From: Copromyces sp. CBS 386.78
Lineage: Eukaryota; Ascomycota; Sordariomycetes; Sordariales; Sordariaceae
DNA length: 64,000 nucleotides
Assembly (NCBI GenBank): GCA_030685235.1
Contig: MU839139.1
Location: 216,865 to 280,864 of the forward strand
Direction of reading: 5' to 3'
In this document: piece after piece, positions 26,738-41,200 of the stretch
Position numbering within the stretch: position 1 is the first letter of the stretch
Layout of the letters: each line of letters begins with the position of its first letter
Notes under the pieces: generated by a model
What the model was told of the DNA's origin: nothing
Databases searched by the model: none
The model's input: only the letters and a program-made list of their open reading frames with translations
Translations under genes and position numbers: made by a program

Positions 26738-29700
26738 GTACCCCCGGCTTTAAAACGTAATTAACCTTAATTATAAATAAGACAAATATACCGTATATCC
26801 TAAATTCCTAAACTGTAGTCGCGTAGTACCATAGTCGTAATACTAAGCCTTAGTACTAAGCCCTAGTATTAAGTCCTAGTGCGGCCCGTACGTTGCCTAC
26901 TACGGTAGTAGCCGCGGTAATATAATAAATAGTAAAACGGCGCTACGCTAATCCCAATTCGGAAATAGCAATATAGGGACCGTACCCTACGCATTCCTCC
27001 TACTTCCTCCCTTGCGTTTTCCTTCTTTCGCTCCTTCCCTCCTTCCTCCAATAATAATAATTTTACCTATTATTTAATCCTTTTTATAATTAATATAATA
27101 TTAATAATCCTTTCCCGTTTTTCCTACGTATTAGGAATATTCTTTTATTATTATTCTAATCCTAATAATTTAAATAATCCCTTCGTACAAAACGCTGCCA
27201 AAATACTTCGCGCCTATATTAACGCTAATAAAGAAGTTTAAATAACTTTTACAAAGGGTTTTAAATATATATCTTATATTCGTTACAATATAAAATATAT
27301 TATTTTAGATAGTAGCGTTACAATTTAGATCCGCTATTTTATACCCTTAGACAAGAAGAAGAAATATATAAAATACCGCAAATTAAAAGATAATTACGAA
27401 GATATAAATTATTAATAAGGAATTTTCTAAATTTATTTAGTACTTTACTAATATAATTAAACTGTTATACTAATAATTAGCAACGCCGCCGATATTAAAA
27501 TTTTAATTACTTAGGCTTCGATTTTTTAAGAGAAGGAAGAGGACGAACATTTGTAGGCGGAGAAAATTTAAGCCTTTATCGCTATTAAAACGAAGAAATT
27601 CTTCGAGAATTTTATTACTACGGAAGAGGATATCCGAAGTAACCGTAGCTTTATTAAGGTTAAAAAAATTATTAAAACTATTATAAATTATAACGTTCTT
27701 ATTACGTAATTATACTAATATTAAACTGAAATACTAACGTTTATTTAACGTACCGATATTAATAGGGTAATTAATATTCGCCGTACTATATTAATTATTA
27801 TTAGCGGGTAGCGTCCTACGTATAATATTATACCGGATTTATATTATTGTTAGGCCGAAGATACTATACCCTATTTAATGCCCGGAAATAGCGGGTATAG
27901 GAATTAATACTTAATTAAATTCCACTTCCATTCTACTATTAAAATTAAAATATTTCGTTTCTTTAGTACCGCCGAAAGTATTATTCCCGAATAAGTAGAA
28001 CGTAATATACGTAGACTATATTTAATTACCCCTATTATACCGAAGCCTAATTATCTCGTCCTATTTATAATATTTAATATATATCGGTCTAGGAACGGCG
28101 GCGGGTCGGAAGTAATTGTAGGGGTATTAGTAAATATAATTAGGGAAATATAACCGTAATACTAGAGTAGTAGAACTAAAAAGGTAGTAAAGCTGCGGCA
28201 ACTCGCTATTAAATACGCCAACAAAAGATCCCCTAACTATAAGAATTATAAAGGCCGTAAATAAAAACCGTAAAGAAAAACCGTAAAATAACTATTAGAT
28301 CTTAAAAATTAAATCTAATTACCGCGAATATTTAAAGTAACGTTATTTTTTATTACGTATACTTCGTTAGCTATATTCGTTAAGTATTATTAGGCCGAAT
28401 TAATACTAGTAACTAGCCATATACTTTAGCGGGTAGGTTATTATACTATATATTATACCGTTCAAAGTTATTTTAATTAGGTCCTAAGTATTACGTTTCT
28501 ACAATATTCTTATACTAGTAAAATTTGGTCTTTATAAAATTAAAGGCTTAATTTTTTTAAGTTTTTAGCGTAGAAGTTTTCGATATTATTAGTATTCTTT
28601 TAAAAATCTTCGGTAGGGCGCTAATCGAAACGGTAGAATTTCGGCTACTTAATTTTATATTAGAATTGGCCGTCTATATTCTATTTTAAATCTAAAATAT
28701 ATTTAAAGTACTATTCTTCTTTACTTAGGTTCGTAAATAAAGTAATTACGCCGTAGGCCCGCTAATCGAAATTATTATTAATAGTATTTTAACTGGGGAA
28801 TCCTTCTTAGTACGGGCGGATAAAAGATATATAAAAAATAAAGAAGACTTTATACAAAATATTTATTATAATAACTACGGTATAATAATAAATTTTTTTA
28901 ATAATAAAAGGGCTAACCTACTTATCCGAAAGCTTAAGGATTAACCTACCTTAATTCTAATACTTAATATTAATTTAAACTTTATTGCCAACGGTATAAT
29001 AAAACGCGTCCGACCTATAAACGTCGGCGTATTATTAATAACGTTCTTAAACCTCCTTTATAAAGAGGCAAACCTTCGTAGTAACCTAGTCGATCTATTC
29101 TTTAATATTCTACGCATCGAATAACTCTTAATATTATATTAGTAATATAAGACTATTCTATTAGGGAAGAAATTTAATATTTATTTTAGGGTACTATCTA
29201 TAATTAATAAAAAACGGGGATAGGCTAGTAATTTCGGAAACGTAATTATTAGTAACGAATTTAATAAAGGGAAATTAACGTAATTAATCGTCCTAATAGA
29301 AAGAATAGAAGGCCTAGAAGTATTATTCGATATAGGTATTAATAATTTCGGTTTAGCTATCGATTTTAAGATAGGCGGAGGAAAAAAACTTTTACTTAAT
29401 CCTAAAAAAATAATAGAATTTTTATTAGAAAGCGGTAATAAATTAGAAATTTCGATCGGAAATAATAGAGTCCGGCGTACTATAAAGACGGTAGACCTTC
29501 CGAAGGAAAGTCGCGGCCGTTTTTCGTACAATTAAATTATAAACGCCAATATAATAATATATCTTTATTAATTTATTAATAATAATTATAATATAAATAT
29601 AAATACGACCGTTTAATTTAATTTCGGGGAGGGAGCTAATAAAATTTACGGAAATATCGGACTAATTATAGAATAGTACCAATAAGGGTTTAAATAGGCC

Positions 29701-32700
29701 AAGGGACACTAATTAGGAATTTTTCGTTTAAATATAGAAATAATAACTTTAAACGAAGGTTATAACGTCCTAAGAAAAGTTAAACTAATAATAAAACTAT
29801 TTTATTAAATTATAAATTTTAAATCATTTTAAATAATTATTTAGGGCGGAACTATAAGTACATTATAAGATTTATAACCTAAATTCGGAATAAGGCGGGA
29901 TAAAAATTCTATTATTAATAAAGATCCGGCCGTTAATTATTCTATAATTAATTATAATAGTACTAATAATTTTTTTTAAATGCTTTAAGAACGTTTTATA
30001 ATCGGGGTTTTAAAGGGCGGTTACAATTATAATCAATTCCGGCGAAGCGAAATAAATAACGTCGATATAATTATTAATAAGTAATTTAACATTAAAAATA
30101 AAGAGTTTCGCCGGCGTTTCATCGTTAGTATCGAATTTTTCAACCTAATTCTCCTTAAGTAAGAGGGTACGTATCCGGTTAATAACCTAATCGTCGTTTA
30201 AATTACATTTATCCGCCGGAACGTTATTAAGGAAGCGAAAAAACGTATTAAAAATAGCAATATATACTCCCGGGTAATAAATAATTTAAAATTTAAAATT
30301 ATTAAAGAATTCCAATTATTAAATTTACCATTAATTTAAAAACTTTATAAATATAAAATATTATAAACTTTTATAATTAATAACAATTTTAACCGGTTCT
30401 TTTACGCTTTAGAATTTTAAACGCTACTCTTTAAATACCTTTATAATAATAAATAACTCTTTATTATAAATTTCGTAATTATATTCGGCCGGGGAATACT
30501 TAAACGAAAAAAAAGCAATAGGGTAACATTTCCCTTCCTTATCGATTTAAGAAAGGACGCCGCCCGAAACTTAATTTAAAGTATTTACTTTAATAACAAT
30601 TTTACAATTAAAATTATAATAGGCGAAAACCAAAATAGAGATAAAAGCGACCTTAAATTTTTTAAACGCCGTTACTACAACCGCCAGTATAAGGGAAATC
30701 TACTTATTTTTAAATATAAACGTTATTAAAGGTTACACAATTTTAGAAAATCCTTTAATAAACCGGCGGTAGAAATTAACAAATCCAATAAAACGTTAAA
30801 AATCTTTAAACGTTTCGGTAGTACCCTAGCCGAATATTATATTAACTTTTTCAAAATCTATACGTAAGCTGCCCCGGGAAATAATTAAACCTAAATATTT
30901 AATCTCGTACTTATAGAATTTATATTTACAAATATTAATAATGAAATTTACTTTCTAAAAACGTAAAACGACGTTTTCGAAGTAGCGTTTATATACCGTC
31001 TTAATTTCGTTATAAATAAGTACATTATTTAAATAAACTATAATATATTTATTTAAAATATTAAATAAAATATAGTTAATATAATACTAAAAGGAAATTA
31101 GGGCGCCCGTTATCCTAAAATTAACGATAAAATATTCGAATAAACTGAATTTAATAATAAAAGTTATTTTCTACTTATTACCGGGGGCAATATATAATTA
31201 ATTAAAGGTAGCAATAATATCGAATTTATTAAATTATTTTATTTTATAAAGGGCATTAATAATTTTACAAATAAGGGGGATAAGGTATTTATTTTTAACA
31301 ATAGCGTTATTAAACCTTCGGTAATCGATATAAATACGAACACTATTACTTAACTTTTTAATAAAAAGGACAGAAGCAATAGCCGGCGAAGAATTAAAAC
31401 GGATAAAGCCCGTTACTAAATAATCGTTTAAATATTTACAAATTATACAGAACTCTTCTTAGGATATAAAATATAGCTAATAATACAGCGGGGTCTAACC
31501 GGGGATAAAGTTAATTTTATAAACGAAAAGGCGGTAAAATAGTATTATTTTAATTATATTAGAATCGAAAACCTCCTAAAAGTATTAAAAGTAATCGAGG
31601 AAGGTTATAAAGATTTTTTAGCAAATCGGCAATAATTTACCATTAATATATTTCTAAATATTTTCTACAGAAACAGCGCGGAACTAAGGTTTCTCGGCTA
31701 TTTAATTCCTAAAACTAATAATAGAACAAAGAAGAAACTATATAGTAAACTAGCCTTAAAAGACGGTTTAAAGGGTAATATTATTAAAATTACAAATAAA
31801 TTGCCTAAGCTTATTAAAGCTATCGTTTAGGGGGAAAAGTAGTACCGTCTCTTCAATAAACCAATAAAATTATTCGGGCATATATTTAAATAATTCAACG
31901 TTAAGCTCTTTATACACGAAAATAAAATTAAAGGCTAATAATAAACGGATAGAAATATCCTAAAACTAAGGGCGGCCATTAGGACGGGTATATATAATTA
32001 GTAATATAAAAGCGGTAATAGAACGGGGGCGGGTTATTTAAAAACGGACTATAAATTTCGAAGGATCCTATAGAATAAGTTTCGTAGAAGGGCAATTTAA
32101 TTAAAATAAAAGTAGGGGGGTTTTTATATTATCGAGGGTATTTTCCATTATAGCCGGCGGATATTTAAGAATTACTAGTAATTCGACGGCAATAAAGCCC
32201 GGGAACTCTATAATCCCATTCGACTAATTGACGGCCGGGTTATATTTCCATAATTAAAGAAGGCCGAAAATTATATCCAAACTACTAAACAGTTAAATAA
32301 AGAGGGCAAATTAATTTATAAACGAATTAATCGAATAGGAAAAAATATAAATATAAGAAATATTATTACCTTCTTTTCTATTTATGAACCGGAATATACG
32401 GAGGCGGGGAAGAAATATTATAAGAATATTATAGTAGTATACAAAAGTGGAATTAATAAAGCTTATTAGCGAATAACCGGAATCTATTATTGTAGAATAA
32501 ATAATAGACGAACCGGTACCGAAATTAAATAAGCTTAAAAAAGAAAAATTAATATTAGGATTTATAGAATTTAAATATAAATCCCTTAATTCCTTCGAAA
32601 GGCATTTCTAACGGCGATTTATATTAGAAATTAAACTTTTCCCGCTTTTATTAGGGGAATTAAAGCGGCGGCGAGGTTAGCGGGCTTAAACTTACCCTTC

Positions 32701-34284
32701 GCCATATAAATTATTATATAGTAGCCCAAACTACTATAATATATATATAAATTAAATTTCTAGCAACATTCTTTCTTAATTTAGCAAATAAATCTCTTTT
32801 AAATAATACTGACTTTACTAAAGATTATAAGGTCGCTAGCGTCCGCAGACAAATTATTAGGTTAGGCCGAAATAAATAAGGTATTATTTTAGTAATATTT
32901 ATTTATAATATTATTAATTAGAATCCGGAGGAATTTAACCTATTTATTAAAATTATCGGCGGCCGGTCAATTAATAACGCTAATTAAAATATTTTAAAAT
33001 ATATTATTAATTTTAAATTTAAAAGCATTAATATAGCGTTAATTATTAAATTTATATTAATTAGTAAATTTAATAAAAATAGTAATAAAATTGGCGAAAG
33101 GAGAACTACTTTATTTAAAACAATTTATTTCCTATACTATTTTAATATAAATATCGAATATAATATAATAAAAGTCGAAATAGCCGAAGATATTTTAAAA
33201 GTTAAAAAGGCTAATAAACTAAGCCGAAACGTTCTTAAAATTGAACGCTACTATATCGACCTTAAATTAAATATAGGTATATACATCGCCGGAGAAACGT
33301 TAAAAAATATAAAAAATACAATCGGCCGGAATTAAGTAAGTAACGAGGTCGAATACGAATTTAGCAATTATTTACGACTACTAATTAATATACTTTTTTT
33401 AACGTTTAAATAAGGACGTTTCAAAACTATTAAACGAAAGTAGTTCCGGGCCGCGAAAGCGGGCGGTAGTAAATAGGTTAGGGGCCGGAGGAATTAGAAC
33501 GGCCTATTAGGCCTAAACTATTATATTAGCAATTTACTATTAAATTTAAGCCTAAATTTCTTTAATACACTATTACGCCTATTAAATTTAAATTAAAGCG
33601 GCCGTCGCTTCAATAATAATTCGGGCGAATTCTTACTAAATATATAAAATAATATTAAAATTTTAAATAATTATACGTTAAACGGTTTCGGCCTCTTATT
33701 TAGCCGTATAGAATTAGCTATATACGTAGCCGAAATACCCTTCGATAATATTAAAGTAGAATTAAAATTAGGAAAATACTTCCAAATTTACTTCGAAAGT
33801 AATAGTGAAATTAGAGAGGTCCCTAATTAAACGATTAACTGCTTTATAAATAAAGGGTATCGTATTTTTAAGGAATAAAATATAGGCAATTATTTCGTAA
33901 AGGGGTTCAATATTAAAATTAGAATTAAACGTAATTATACCCAAAGTATTAAAAGTCCCAATTATAATTTAATATAATTATTAAATTAGAACGGCGGTAG
34001 AACGGAATTAGAGGAAAAGTATTCGACGGTTATAAGGAGAAATAGCCGGGTAATAAAGGCCGTCTTCTATTCATTTTTAAAAATAATATATAAGAGGTAA
34101 ATAATAATAATTCGGGGGGTTTATAGGGCGTAATCGGGAAAAATTTTTCTTAGTAGGGTTTAAAATATAGGTATAATATAATTAGACTATAATTGGGAGG
34201 GGTTAATACCAATTTTATAAATTAATTAGAGCGAAATAATAAAAAAGTCGTCGGGTAATTAACTATAGAAAAGGTACAATATAT

Positions 34285-34476
34285 TATTACAATGCCGACT
34301 AGAGAAGACTTGGAGAAAATGTAATATTGTACGAAGAGGAGAAGATTAGAAGAGAGTAGCGAAAATTCTACTCCTAAATTATATATATAGACCGAATAGA
34401 GATACGGCTGGAGAACTGCCGGGCTATAGTACCGGAACGCCAGAGGTGCGAGACCATGCCATATGGTACCGTGACA
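34285..34476 (-). repeat. 5' LTR of element C
   Basis: 192-bp mate of 26546-26737, less mutated at its right end (GGTACCGTGACA), followed by target copy ACTTT. Confidence 0.9.
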
Positions 34477-34481
34477 ACTTT

Positions 34482-37400
34482 ATATATATATAAATAGCCG
34501 CCGTATTTCTACTAACGCGAACTGCCCCTAATACTAATACCTTCGTAAACCCGATTATAAATTTAACCCTAATAATATTAAAACATTCAATATAGCCGCG
34601 TTTAATTTTATTTACAAAAAGGAACAATTACAACTATACGTTACGAACTACGTTAAAATCGAAAGGCTAGCGGCTATAGCAAATCTTTAGAATTTAAATT
34701 TAACTGAAGAAATAATTAATAATATTATAGAAAGTAATAAAAAGAAATATAAGGAAAGTCTACCCCCCGTACTTTATAGCTTTATTAACGAAATAACTAA
34801 TATTTATATTTTAAAAAATACCTAAAAGGCTATAATCCTCACTAAAACAATTAACATTACTAGAAATCTCGAAACCAACGCACCTATATACAAAGAAATC
34901 CTCTAATAAATATATTTAGCAAAAGTCGACGAAGAAAATATAAAAAAGTTTTTCAACAAAATAAACCGGCTATTAAAGACCAAAGAAAAAATTATTAAAA
35001 TTTTAAACTATTTTAAAGGACGGAAATATATCGACGAAGTTACCACTTTCTTATGCTCACTAATAGAGGAAATCTCTCCCTATCGTTTATACAATTATAA
35101 AATCGAATTACAACTAAGAGAATAACCTCCTAATACACAATTACAACACGTATTACCTATAAAAACTATTATTATTAAAAAGTAGATCGATAATAATTTA
35201 AAGAAGAAATTTATCCGGCTATTACAATTTACAACCGCCTCCCCCCTCTTACTAATTAAAAAACCCAATAACGGAATCTACATTTATATAAACTACTATA
35301 ATATTAATAACATTACAATAAAAACATATTATCCGCTACCACTAATCAAAAAAATCCTTAATACAATTTATAAAGCTAAAATTTTTACGAAGCTCGATAT
35401 TATTACTATATTCAATAAAATCCGGATTAAAAAAAGATATAAATAATTTACTACCTTCATTACCCACTTTAACCTCTATAAATCTATTATATATCTATTC
35501 AATTTATAAAGTACGCCGGGAACCTTTCAAAATTACATTAATAACGTCTTATACAACATTCTTAATATTTACACCACCGCCTATCTCAATAATATCTTAA
35601 TTTATTCCAACAACGAAAAAGAATATAAAAAATACATTAAAGAAGTCTTATAAAAGATAATCAAAGTAAAATTTTAAATTAATATTAATAAATACAAATT
35701 CTATATACAACGAATTAAATATCTCTGTCTTATTATTACCCTAAATAATTTTAAAATAAACCTAAAGAAAATTTCCGCAATTACAATATAGGAAATTCTA
35801 AATTCCAAAAAGTCGCTCCAACGCTTCCTAAAATTCGCTAATTTCTATTATCGTTTTATCAAATATTTTTCTATTATCGCCGGCCCATTATATCAATTAA
35901 TTAAAAAAACGGCGGAATAAGAATAGGAAGAATAATACTAAAAGTCCTTCGAAATATTAAAAAAGGCTTTTAATAGCAGACCTATTCTTCGTATCTACGA
36001 CTAGTCTAAATAGACTATCATAGAAACCAATACATCTAATTAGGCCTATAAAAACATATTATTACAATATAACGAAGAAAATATCCTCTAACCAATCGCT
36101 TATTTCAATTAGCAATACTCTTTAACAGAATATAATTATAATATCTACAATAAAAAATTACTAACTATTATTAAAACTTTAAAAGAATAGCGCGCCAAAT
36201 TAAAAGGAATATAATAGCCTTTTAAAATTCTTACGGATTATAAAAGCTTAAAATCCTTTACTATTAATAAATAATTTACCCCCCAATATATACAATAATT
36301 TTAATTTCTCTCCCAATTTAATTTTACAATTAAATACCGACCAAATTCGTTATAAGTATACCCTAACGCCCTAAATAAAAAACCAAAAGACCTGCCCAAA
36401 AACGAAGCTAATAAGCGGCTACTAACTAAAAATAAGGTTTTACTCGATTATAATATCTTTATAAATAGAACTTTCATTTTAAAAAGCGGAAAGGAAATTC
36501 TTAATATTAGAACTAAATATATTTACAATTTCAAAATAATAAATAACAAATTTACTAATAACTTAATCACAAAGAATTATAAAAAATTAATATTTTTACA
36601 AAACTTACTCGCTTACCTATCGGACCCCAATCGCCGTACGTAATTTAAAGAAGTAAAAAATTATTTAAAAAAAATATCTTTCGCTAAATACAAAATAATA
36701 TAAAGACGAATATACTTTCAAAATACCGTTATTATCGACCCTAATAATACTAAACTTCAACTCCAACTCCTCCGCTATATATATAATTCGCCATCTACTA
36801 AATACCCGGATCGTAAAAAAACCTACTTATTACTCTCTCAATCTTTCTTCTAATTAAAAATATTTAATACTATTAAAATTTACTATAAAACTTACTTACT
36901 ATATACTAAATCTAAACCGTTACAACACTCCCCTTATAAATTTTTAAAACCATTAACAATACTCTTCGCACTATAGAAAGATATTTCCGTAAATTATATT
37001 ACCCCTTTAATACCCTACGTACATCGGGGATAGGAATTCAAATATATAACTATCGTCGTTAACCACTTAACGAAAATACAATACTTCATTCTCACAATTA
37101 ACTTCATAACCGAAGAACTAGCAAACTAATTCATCGAAAGGATCTACAACATCTACAACTTACCAAACTCCATTATTTTAAATTGTAACTCCCAATTCGT
37201 TTTACAATTCTAAAAAATTTTATCCTCCTATTTAAAAATAATTCTCAAGCCCTCCTCCGTATTCTACCCAACTACTAATAACTAAACGGAACGTATTAAT
37301 ATAAAAATAGAAAAATATCTTTATCTTTATATTAATTAAGCGTAAAACGATTAGGTAAACTAATTCCCAATCGCAAAATTTACTAATAATAACCTAATTT

Positions 37401-38044
37401 CTAAAATAATAGGAATATCTCCTTTCTTTATTAACTATAATTTCTACCTTCGGATAAGCATTAAATTAGCGAAGTTATATCCGCCAAATTTATTAGTTTA
37501 ATAATAAGTAGAATATTTTCAAACTAATAAAATAGCTAACCGTTTTAAAAAAGTACTAAAATATATTATAAATTAAATAAAGTAAATTTAATAATAATAT
37601 AAAATTAACGCTAATATTCGACGGACGGATACCCTAAAATATAAAACGGGAAATAAAGTCCTACTTAATATAAAGAACTTCGATACCGGCCGCCCGTACG
37701 TAAAATTCACCCCCTTCTATAAAAGTCTATTCGAAATTATTAAAACGGACAATTATAAAATCATATTTAAACTCACCGTCAATATAAACTACAACCCGAC
37801 TTTCCACGTCAACAAAATTAAACTATAAACCGAAGTAAATATCTTAAAATAATTAAAAGTATAAGAAAGGGACGTTCGTACGAATTATAATCGTAATATA
37901 AAGAAGACTAATAATAAAGAAGATTCGGTAGAATAGGATTTTATTAAAATCGATAATTACTATAAAATAGCTAATGGTTGTTAAAAATATTTCGTCGTCT
38001 AAGTACTACTTCATTAACCCTTATAGTAGCCGCGTATTAATATA
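34482..38044 (+). pseudogene. Element A pol region (RT, RNase H, integrase), degraded
   Basis: Continuation of A after nested C. It contains the mutated RT blocks (near 35280 and 35577), RNase H (near 36119) and an integrase N-terminal zinc region near 36790-36910. A frame reading KYPGRKKTYLLLSQSFF followed by YLLYTKSKPLQ matches the family pattern of a GHPG...T.LLS..FFW block and a C..CQ..K block. The cysteines and histidines are replaced by tyrosines, the expected RIP outcome. Nested D interrupts the 3' end. Confidence 0.7.
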
Positions 38045-38049
38045 ATTAT

Positions 38050-38259
38050 TATTACAAGATTAGCCTATAACATACCCACTCTACACTCGCACCATATCTA
38101 TCGTTATAGCACGGTTACGTGCAGGGTTATATACGCGCACGGCCTAGCTTTAGGGCTCTCGCCTATATAGCCAATCCTCCGTATACATCCTTCCTTTCCT
38201 CTCCTTCGTACAACAACGTATATCTAACCCTACCCTCAACAATACCTCACCCTATAATA
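38050..38259 (+). repeat. 5' LTR of element D
   Basis: 210 bp beginning TATTACAAGATTAGCC (from TGTCACAGGATTAGCC) and ending CCTATAATA. Preceded by target copy ATTAT. Confidence 0.9.
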
Positions 38260-41200
38260 GTTTATTGTACTTTACTATTGTACTACGCGCATATAAAGGA
38301 AATAAATTCAAATTATATTTAGTATAAAAAAAATCATTTAAATCGTACTCTACAATTAAAAGATTCGACCCCTCACGAATAGGGCAAGTAAAGATTCGGT
38401 TGTAAATAATACAATTCGAACTAAGTAATATAATATAAATATCAACCTTATTTCTTTCTCCCTACCTATTAATTAAGATAATATATTTAAAGAAACTACT
38501 ATATCCACGTTAATTTAATAATTAATAATAGACTAATTACGGATTATTATTAATAATTTTATTATAATAACCGCTATTAGTACCCTTTAAATTACTAACC
38601 TTAAAAATTAAATAATTTACAATACCCTAACTAAAGTACTTATAAATTTTAATAACAATCCTACTATTCGTATTCCATTATATTATATTATAAACTACGC
38701 CCTTACGCTCGTATTAGTCCTAATATTTTATAACGTAACCCTTACTTATAACCGTTTTATTTATAATAATATAATTAAAGTTTATTCGCGCGCTTAGAAA
38801 ATTGAAGAGGACTTTACCGAATCCTATTAAAAAATCAATTATTCAAATATTTAAAATTCCGAATTCTAATAAGGGATTAACGAACTTAAATAATCCTTTA
38901 ATAATTTTAAAATTAATACCTTTAAATCCTTCTAAAAATAAAGAGATAAGTACGTTAAAGTTATTAATAAAGTCCGTATTTAATTTAAATAAATTTAAAA
39001 AATTAAAGTACTTATTATAGTAATTATAAACGTTAATAGTAGTAGTTATAAGTTAATATAATTACGTACGTATATTATACTATTCAATAGTAAAGGAATT
39101 ACTTTATTAGAAAAAGTGGAAAAGTATTGCTCCTAGTGTATAAAAGTTAAATTATATTAAATTAATGAACCGATTTACTTCGCCTCTAAATTTAAACGTT
39201 TTTCGTATATCGTTAAATACTTCGAAAGCCCCCCTTTTATAGTTATTGAATCGGCGCTAACTAATATCTTCGAATATTTAACTAATAATACTAAATAGAA
39301 ATAGAAGACTGCTATAAACCTTTTTAAAGAATTTAATATTAAATATAATAATTCTAATTTTACCGTTATCGTTCGTCGCGAATTAAACGACCTAAAAATA
39401 ATTAAAAATATACGTTAAATTATTTTCGAAGACCGTTTTACTATCTTTATCGACTAGTATAATATAAATAATACTATAAAAATATATTTCCTTTATAATA
39501 AAGTTATTAAAGCCGTCCGTAATATTATCGCTTATTAATACCCGCTTCCTACCGATAATAATAATAGTAAATAATTTTAAATAATTTATTTATTTACTTA
39601 AAGTTATAAAAATAATATTTATTACGAAAAGCTTGCTAACCTATTTTATAAACTATTTTCCTCGAATAATTATAATATTACTTCGTCCGTAGAATAACCT
39701 ATTAATTAAAGCGGTAACGTAATAAACTTTAATTTTATATCCGCTATTAATATTATTATATACAATATAATCTCGCAAAAGATTTTTGAGTATTATATAA
39801 AAATAAACGTATATACCCGTTACAATTATAAAAATTATTTTTCAACCGCTTACTATAACCGTATTAATTTCAATAAAGATCTCCCCGCTTCTACCCGTAG
39901 TAATTATAGCGGTTACGGCGGTAAGAACGGTAATAAAAAAAGTAATAAAGGCGGTAATAATAACGCTACTCCTTAATAAGGCTAGTATAATTATAGCTAA
40001 TAAGGTTACAACTAGTAGGGCTACAGCTAATAATATTAAATTAACGCTATAAATACCTAAACGGCTAATAATAACGCTATAATACCGTAATATTAATAAA
40101 CCCTAGTCCTTATATACGTCCCCGGCTTCGTCGGCCCCGTTTAAAGTAATTAAATTAATTATATTAATTAATAGGGAAATATATAATTTCTAAATTAAAT
40201 TATAATTAAAAGTAATTATTTATAAAATAAAAAGAGGAAGGTAATATTACTATATAATTAAATATAATTAAAATTTATAAATCTTTTATAAATAGTTATT
40301 ATAAATACCCTAATTTATTAAACCTCTCTATCTAATTATCCGACGGATCGTATAAAGTATATTATTTAAATTTAATTGATAACGGCTATACCGCCCTAAG
40401 TTTTATTAATAAACGTTTTATTTATCGTTACCGTCTCCCCTTTTTTAAGCTTATAATACTTAAAATCTTATATTTCACTAACGGAAACCCCGCTAAAAGT
40501 AATATTATTTATTTTATAAGACTTATAATAGGGATAGGTTATTATTACGAAATTATTAACCTACTTATTTACAACTTAACCGAAAATAACCTAATTATTC
40601 TAGGCTACCTATAATTAATTTATTATTCGCTAAGTATTTTATAGCCTTATAATTCGCTCTAATTTATTGTAACCTATAAAATACGCGGCTACCTCCCAAA
40701 AGGTATCCCTAATATTAAACGGGAAACCCCTATAGCCAGCCCGACTACTTATTTTAATATAACGAATTTAATGTTTAAAAAGGCTATTTATAAAGAAATT
40801 TTAAACGAGGGTAAACCCGATATTAAATTATAAATAAATATTTTTTACTATATTTCTATTTTTATAATTGTAAAACGAGCGGCCCGCTAACGGTTTAACC
40901 GTTTTCGAAACCGGATTACTTACTGCTTAAAAACTTCCGCGATTAGTAAAATACTAACGGGCCCCGGCTAAACTATTATATTTAACGCCGTCCCTTTCGG
41001 CGTAATCTCCCCTCTTCTATTACGGATAGTCCTAATATTTTACTAAATAGTTACAAAATTCTATACTATTATTATAAATTATTAAATTTAAATCCGTCGC
41101 CTCTATATTCTAATAAATCCTATTAACTCTAACGATATTAAAAAATTATCCGCCGCCGCCTTCAATTAATTAATAAAAAAGTATGACTTCTAAATCATTT

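Larger units (their letters stand above)
26546..34476 (-). mobile_element. Ty3/gypsy LTR retrotransposon C, nested in A
   Basis: 7931 bp with 192-bp LTRs (26546-26737 and 34285-34476) and target duplication ACTTT (26541-26545 and 34477-34481). Minus orientation: reverse-transcriptase block RIYIDYRR near 31310-31345, YLNNVLIYNE (from YLDDVLIYSE) near 31015-31055 and RNase H block [16 protein letters not shown] near 30450-30505. AAAGCCGGGGGTAC on the minus strand next to 26737 is a good polypurine tract. It interrupts A between gag and RT. Coding capacity destroyed by RIP. Confidence 0.87.

Noticed and set aside
29181..29531. 116-codon minus-strand frame inside element C
   Set aside because: No recognisable domain; RIP-degraded DNA between dense stops. 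At most a fragment of the element's own pol.
38119..38322. 67-codon frame over the 5' LTR of D (and its partner at 45174-45371)
   Set aside because: Both are LTR sequence read in the same frame; LTRs do not encode proteins here.
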